Below are positions 21,329 through 24,534 of a stretch of 24,534 bases of DNA, one piece after another. The notes beneath the pieces are model-generated. The model saw only the letters and a list, made by a program, of their open reading frames with translations. It was not told where the DNA came from and did no database searches. Origin of the DNA: Phycisphaera mikurensis NBRC 102666 (lineage in GTDB: Bacteria > Planctomycetota > Phycisphaerae > Phycisphaerales > SM1A02); NCBI GenBank assembly GCA_945870475.1, contig CAMBSR010000008.1, forward strand, positions 1 through 24,534, in the 5' to 3' direction. Made by a program: the position numbers and the translations under genes. Within the stretch, counting starts at the first letter, position 1. Each line of letters starts with the position of its first letter.

Positions 21329-22248
21329 AGCGCACGCGCGGCCACGTTCGGCCGACGCGGGTCGAACATGCACTCGGCGGGCACCAGCCCGGGCACGGCG
21401 GCGGCAGCCGTTGCCTCGGCCACCACGAGCGGCAGCCCCGCGCGCACGGCCAGGCGCGCACCGATCGCGTCGCCCGGCGGGATCATGGGCTGCTCGCCGC
21501 GCGCGAACGCACCGAGCAGGCCCGCCACCCCATGCAACGCGCGCCGCGGCGCCTCGAGCGGGATACGCATGTCGATCACCATGGCGGCATCGGCCGCGGC
21601 GGCGAGGAGTTCGGGCTCCTCGGCGCGTTCATCGAGCACCAATTGCCACGCACCACCCTCGGCGGTGGAAAGCGCCACGGCGCGCTTGGCACCGGGCGCA
21701 CCCGGATGCACCACGAGCACCAACGATCCGCCGATCATGGCGGTGCGGCCGGCCACGTCAAGCGCACGCCGCGCGTCGCAGCTGCCGGCCGGTCCGGCCA
21801 CCAGCAGGCACACGCGCACCGCATCGTCGACGCCCCACTCCGCTCGCACCGCATCACGCTCCAGCGGCGCCACGGGCGCGGGCAGCGGATCGGTTCCCTT
21901 CGCGGTCCGCACGCGCGCCAGGCGCGCCGCGTCTTCCGCGCGCGGGCCGTGGACACGCAATGATCCATCGATCGGCAAGCGACCGAACGACGCCGCCATC
22001 GCCCCGGACGCAAGCGCCATGGATCCCAGCGGCGGAGCCATGAAGGCGCCCACCACCACGCCCATGGACGCGGCGCGCTTCGCTTCGTGGAACGTGCCGA
22101 TCACCCCGACCGGGCGCCCGCCGCATTCCTCGGCAATCGAGCGCAACCGCGGGGCGCTGCAGGCGCGCACGTCGACAAGGGCCGCCATCGCCACGCGCAC
22201 GGGCGCCGCGGGCTGACGAACGGTGGACGTGCGCACGGCAGCGGTCAT
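21298..22248 (-). CDS. Unrecognised protein, weakly glycosyltransferase-4-like
   Basis: The product is 316 aa, rich in Ala, Arg and Val, with no signal peptide. The layout hints at a two-Rossmann GT-B fold: RPVGVIGTFHEAKRAASMG near the N-terminus, VRVCLLVAGPAGSCDARRALDVA in the middle, and a C-terminal segment GLPLVVAEATAAAAVPGLVPAECMFDP followed by NVAARALQAIL, which recalls the donor-side end of GT4 enzymes. The usual E-x7-E donor motif is not clear, so catalysis is doubtful. The ATG at 22246-22248 overlaps the upstream lipoprotein stop as ATGA. The TAG stop lies inside the 3' end of the convergent amidohydrolase (31-bp overlap). Confidence 0.7.
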   Translation of the reverse strand: MTAAVRTSTVRQPAAPVRVAMAALVDVRACSAPRLRSIAEECGGRPVGVIGTFHEAKRAASMGVVVGAFMAPPLGSMALASGAMAASFGRLPIDGSLRVHGPRAEDAARLARVRTAKGTDPLPAPVAPLERDAVRAEWGVDDAVRVCLLVAGPAGSCDARRALDVAGRTAMIGGSLVLVVHPGAPGAKRAVALSTAEGGAWQLVLDERAEEPELLAAAADAAMVIDMRIPLEAPRRALHGVAGLLGAFARGEQPMIPPGDAIGARLAVRAGLPLVVAEATAAAAVPGLVPAECMFDPRRPNVAARALQAILSTAPR

Positions 22249-22919
22249 CGCGGGGTCGAGACGCCCTGGCCGAACGCCTTCTCCTCGTGGTCGTAGAAGG
22301 TCTTCGAGATCATGTCCGCCAGCTTCTTCTCCAGCTGGTCCTCGAGCGCCCGGCGCGTGGCCGACGTCTTGTAGGCGTCGAAGTTCACGTCGATCAGCTC
22401 GGCGGAAACCGCGAAGCCCTTCGGATCGGCGCCCACCGGAGGGAAGAGACGCTCCTTCGCCTTGCAGTCGACCACCTTCACGTAGGCCGACGCGCCCGGC
22501 TTGGGCGAGGCGCCGTCGACGGAGAGCGCAAACGTCTCCATCTCGATGTAGAGCACGAGCTCGGCCCCCACGGCGTTCCCGAGTTCCTCGATGGAGACCC
22601 GCTTGGAGCTGGTCTCGTTGCGACGGACGTAGGAGATCAGCTCGCGGCCGCTCACCACGTCCTCCACCAGGCCTTCCTTCTTGATGACGGTGCCCACGTC
22701 GTCGGCCAGCATGGCGCGCAGCTGGAGGCGGCTCACCACGTTCTTGCGGTCGTCCACGAAGACCACCAGCTTGCGATCCTTGGGAAGCGTGTACGCGGCG
22801 GGCTTCTTGGGCGCGCCCTGGACGACCCACATGCCCGGGATCAGGTAGTTGCACCCGGCCGCGGAGAGTGCGGCGGCGGCGAGCGCGGCAACGGCGATGG
22901 ACTGCAGGAAGCGCTGCAT
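22245..22919 (-). CDS. Lipoprotein, paralogue of the upstream gene
   Basis: The 224-aa product has a lipoprotein signal peptide ending in LSAAGC (Cys23). The mature part has alternating strands and helices, KLVVFVDDRKN (50-60), ELVLYIEMETFAL (120-132) and YVKVVDCKAKERLFP (146-160), and ends FYDHEEK (208-214). It aligns in layout with the neighbour at 22924-23628 (GVDRVIFVDIIEFRL and FYDHIEDK), so the two look like an old tandem duplication. The fold resembles CsgG/DUF799-like outer-membrane lipoproteins in strand order, but I do not recognise the family. It starts 4 nt after the upstream stop, and its stop overlaps the next start by ATGA. Confidence 0.8.
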   Translation of the reverse strand: MQRFLQSIAVAALAAAALSAAGCNYLIPGMWVVQGAPKKPAAYTLPKDRKLVVFVDDRKNVVSRLQLRAMLADDVGTVIKKEGLVEDVVSGRELISYVRRNETSSKRVSIEELGNAVGAELVLYIEMETFALSVDGASPKPGASAYVKVVDCKAKERLFPPVGADPKGFAVSAELIDVNFDAYKTSATRRALEDQLEKKLADMISKTFYDHEEKAFGQGVSTPR

Positions 22920-22923
22920 GTGA

Positions 22924-23628
22924 TCAGCCCCTCAACCGCTTGTTGGGGTACTTGTCCTCGATGTGGTCGTAGAAGAGCTTGTTCACGGTCTGCGTGAACT
23001 TGGCAATGAGGCCCAGCTGCACCTGCGACTCCGGCGCGCTCTCGCGGCTCAGGTCCTTGACGTCGGGGAACTTGACCGACACGCTGTACTCCTCGGCGAA
23101 CGCATCGGGGTCGAGCGAATCGCGCTCGATGATGCCGATGTTGGCGCTCGCCATGCCGTCCCAGATCCAGCGGTTGCCGGGCGGGTTCAGGCGGAACTCG
23201 ATGATGTCCACGAAGATCACGCGGTCGACGCCCAGTTCCTCGGCAATGTGCCCGAGGGGAAGCGTGGTCCAGCTCGGCGTGCGGTAGCACCACGCGAGCG
23301 ACTCGCGCCAGTCGAGCATCTGCACGCCGCTCACGCGCTGCTTCACGCCGGCCGCCACGTTGCCGGCCACGTTCGGCACCACCGTGGGGTACTCGTAGAG
23401 CACGCCGCGCTCGGCGTTCACCACCACGGCCACGGTCTTGTTCTCCAGGCCGCGGTACTTGGCCAGGACCTCCACCTTCTTCTCCACCTCGATCGCCTCG
23501 CCCACCTTGGAGACCAGGCCCATGGAGCCGCACGAGGCCAGCGCGAACGGCACGGCGCAGGTGGCAAGGAACGCGGCAGCCGCGATGCGGCGGTGGCGGC
23601 GGAGGATGGACGGTCGAGCGGTGTTCAT
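22924..23628 (-). CDS. Lipoprotein, paralogue of the downstream gene
   Basis: The 234-aa product has an Arg-rich N-terminus and a lipoprotein signal ending in ALASC (Cys33). KTVAVVVNAERGVLYEYP (64-81), ELGVDRVIFVDIIEFRL (131-147) and a closing KLFYDHIEDKYPNKR (217-231) match the layout of the following lipoprotein. The middle has a Trp-rich insert (about 107-160) that the paralogue lacks. Function unknown; probably a periplasmic or outer-membrane component of the same assembly. The ATG at 23626-23628 overlaps the DUF2752 stop as ATGA. Confidence 0.8.
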   Translation of the reverse strand: MNTARPSILRRHRRIAAAAFLATCAVPFALASCGSMGLVSKVGEAIEVEKKVEVLAKYRGLENKTVAVVVNAERGVLYEYPTVVPNVAGNVAAGVKQRVSGVQMLDWRESLAWCYRTPSWTTLPLGHIAEELGVDRVIFVDIIEFRLNPPGNRWIWDGMASANIGIIERDSLDPDAFAEEYSVSVKFPDVKDLSRESAPESQVQLGLIAKFTQTVNKLFYDHIEDKYPNKRLRG

Positions 23629-24122
23629 GTCGTTCCAGTCAGGTATCCGCGGACGATGGCGATCTTCCAGGCCCACGCGAGCACGGCGAACACGCCGAGC
23701 GCCAGGAGGACGCGCGGCGTGAGCCTGGCACCCAGGACATGGGCGAGCCGGCTGCCGGTGAGCGACACGTGCGTGCACACCAGCGCGGTGGCGGCCGTGC
23801 CGATGGCCAGCACGAAGCCCATGGGCTGTACGCGCGCGGACGCCAGAAGGCTGCCGTGGGCCGCGTAGGAAAAGGCGGTGGTCATGCCGCAGGACGGGCA
23901 CGGCAGGTTGTAGGCGGTCATCCAGCCGCAGGCGGGCATGCCGAGCCCTTGGTGGGTGCCGGTTCCGCTGGCCGCAGGCGTCAGCCACGCGGCCACGCCC
24001 AGGACGCCGAATGCCAGTGCCGCCAGGACAGTGCAGAGAATGCGCTCGCCGGCGGTCGCGCGCAGCGGGGCGGGCGCCGAGGGCGGCGCAATGGACGGGG
24101 ATGGGGGCAGTGCCACCGTCAT
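23625..24122 (-). CDS. DUF2752 family membrane protein
   Basis: The 165-aa product has three hydrophobic helices (about 28-48, 101-120, 137-155). Between the first two lies GMPACGWMTAYNLPCPSCGMTTAFSYAAHG, with the DUF2752 signature CPxCGxT at 75-81 and a further Cys at 65. The family has no assigned function. I use the ATG at 24120-24122; an in-frame ATG at 24155 would overlap the divergent gene. It heads a four-gene operon (this gene, two lipoproteins, GT4-like) with ATGA or 4-nt junctions throughout. Confidence 0.87.
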   Translation of the reverse strand: MTVALPPSPSIAPPSAPAPLRATAGERILCTVLAALAFGVLGVAAWLTPAASGTGTHQGLGMPACGWMTAYNLPCPSCGMTTAFSYAAHGSLLASARVQPMGFVLAIGTAATALVCTHVSLTGSRLAHVLGARLTPRVLLALGVFAVLAWAWKIAIVRGYLTGTT

Positions 24123-24153
24123 GGTCGTGACGCCACAGCGTACCTTCCGCCGC

Positions 24154-24534
24154 ATGCCCGACCCCGCACCCGCCCGCCCTGCCCAATGGTGGCTCGACGC
24201 GCACCTGGACCTGGCCTACCTGCACCTCGGAGGCCCCTCCGTCACGCAGGAATTGCCGGACCCCGCCGTGCGCGGCGTCAGCCTGCCCGCGCTCGCCCGC
24301 GGTGATGTGCGGATCTTCCTCGGGACCATCTTCACCGAGCTCGGCGCCGAGGCCGCGAAGACGCCGTGGGGCTACACGGGCCATGACGACCTTGCCGGCG
24401 CACACGCCGCGGGCGTGCGGCAGCTCGAGGTCTACGAAACGCTCGAGCGCGAGGGCCGCGCAAGCATCATCCGTACGCGCGCCGATCTCGATGCCTGCGC
24501 CGCGGCGCCCGCGGGTTCACCGCCCGGCATCGTG
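24154..24534 (+). CDS. Probable M19 family dipeptidase, 3' end cut by the window
   Basis: The first 127 residues are visible. WWLDAHLDLAYLHLGG (about 12-27) holds the HxD pair that begins the metal site of membrane dipeptidases (M19), and LPALARGDVRIFLGTIFTE (about 48-66) matches the strand that follows. M19 enzymes cleave dipeptides, often with a D-residue at the C-terminal side. The rest of the active site lies beyond the window, so the call is provisional. The gene diverges from the DUF2752 operon across 31 bp. Confidence 0.7.
   Translation, partial: MPDPAPARPAQWWLDAHLDLAYLHLGGPSVTQELPDPAVRGVSLPALARGDVRIFLGTIFTELGAEAAKTPWGYTGHDDLAGAHAAGVRQLEVYETLEREGRASIIRTRADLDACAAAPAGSPPGIV

Overview
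This is a high-GC bacterial window with tightly packed genes, very short spacers and many 4-bp ATGA/GTGA stop-start overlaps. It holds 22 protein genes (two cut by the window edges), one strong non-coding RNA candidate and two copies of a palindromic repeat. I see no tRNA, rRNA, CRISPR array, transposase or phage gene. The gene mix suggests a Planctomycetota-like organism, perhaps a Phycisphaerae relative. It includes an orphan mraZ, csrA, a DUF2752 protein, many small lipoproteins and a variant arginine/ornithine succinyltransferase cluster. The lineage is an inference from gene content only; there is no marker RNA in the window.

Layout. 1-2338: a truncated DadA-like FAD amine oxidase (-) diverges from a Gfo/Idh/MocA oxidoreductase (+). 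2346-2400: a perfect 25-bp inverted repeat lies between convergent genes. 2407-6060 (-): an S9 peptidase, folE and a ROK sugar kinase, the last two coupled by GTGA. 6115-9098 (+): glycyl-tRNA synthetase, then a membrane-anchored lipoprotein with faint gingipain-like (C25) features. 9102-9848 (-): a family 2 glycosyltransferase. 9865-9967: a second, compound copy of the palindromic element. 9970-17577 (-): one long operon-like run, in transcription order a lipoprotein with a cryptic JAB/MPN-like domain, dapF, an M20 hydrolase, a class III aminotransferase, astA and astD. 17624-17890 (+): a NifU-like domain protein.

17925-19312 (-) is the most interesting part. An orphan mraZ with its own TGGGN-repeat operator is followed by about 340 nt without a convincing gene. 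That stretch is packed with GGA motifs in hairpin loops, including two hairpins with the same AAGGAU loop, and ends in a very strong intrinsic terminator. The next gene is csrA, whose leader also carries GGA motifs, one of them in the ribosome-binding site. The layout matches a CsrA-sequestering RNA (CsrB/RsmZ type), a class known mainly from gamma-proteobacteria.

19504-21328 (+): a flavin-reductase-domain protein, then an amidohydrolase. 21298-24122 (-): an operon of a DUF2752 membrane protein, two paralogous lipoproteins and a degenerate glycosyltransferase-like protein. 24154-24534 (+): the start of a probable M19 dipeptidase.

Functionally, the astA/astD/aminotransferase/M20 group could turn ornithine (or arginine, with an astB elsewhere) into glutamate through N-succinylated intermediates, with an M20 enzyme in place of the usual AstE. 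The mraZ-RNA-csrA block could link MraZ-controlled transcription to CsrA-controlled translation.
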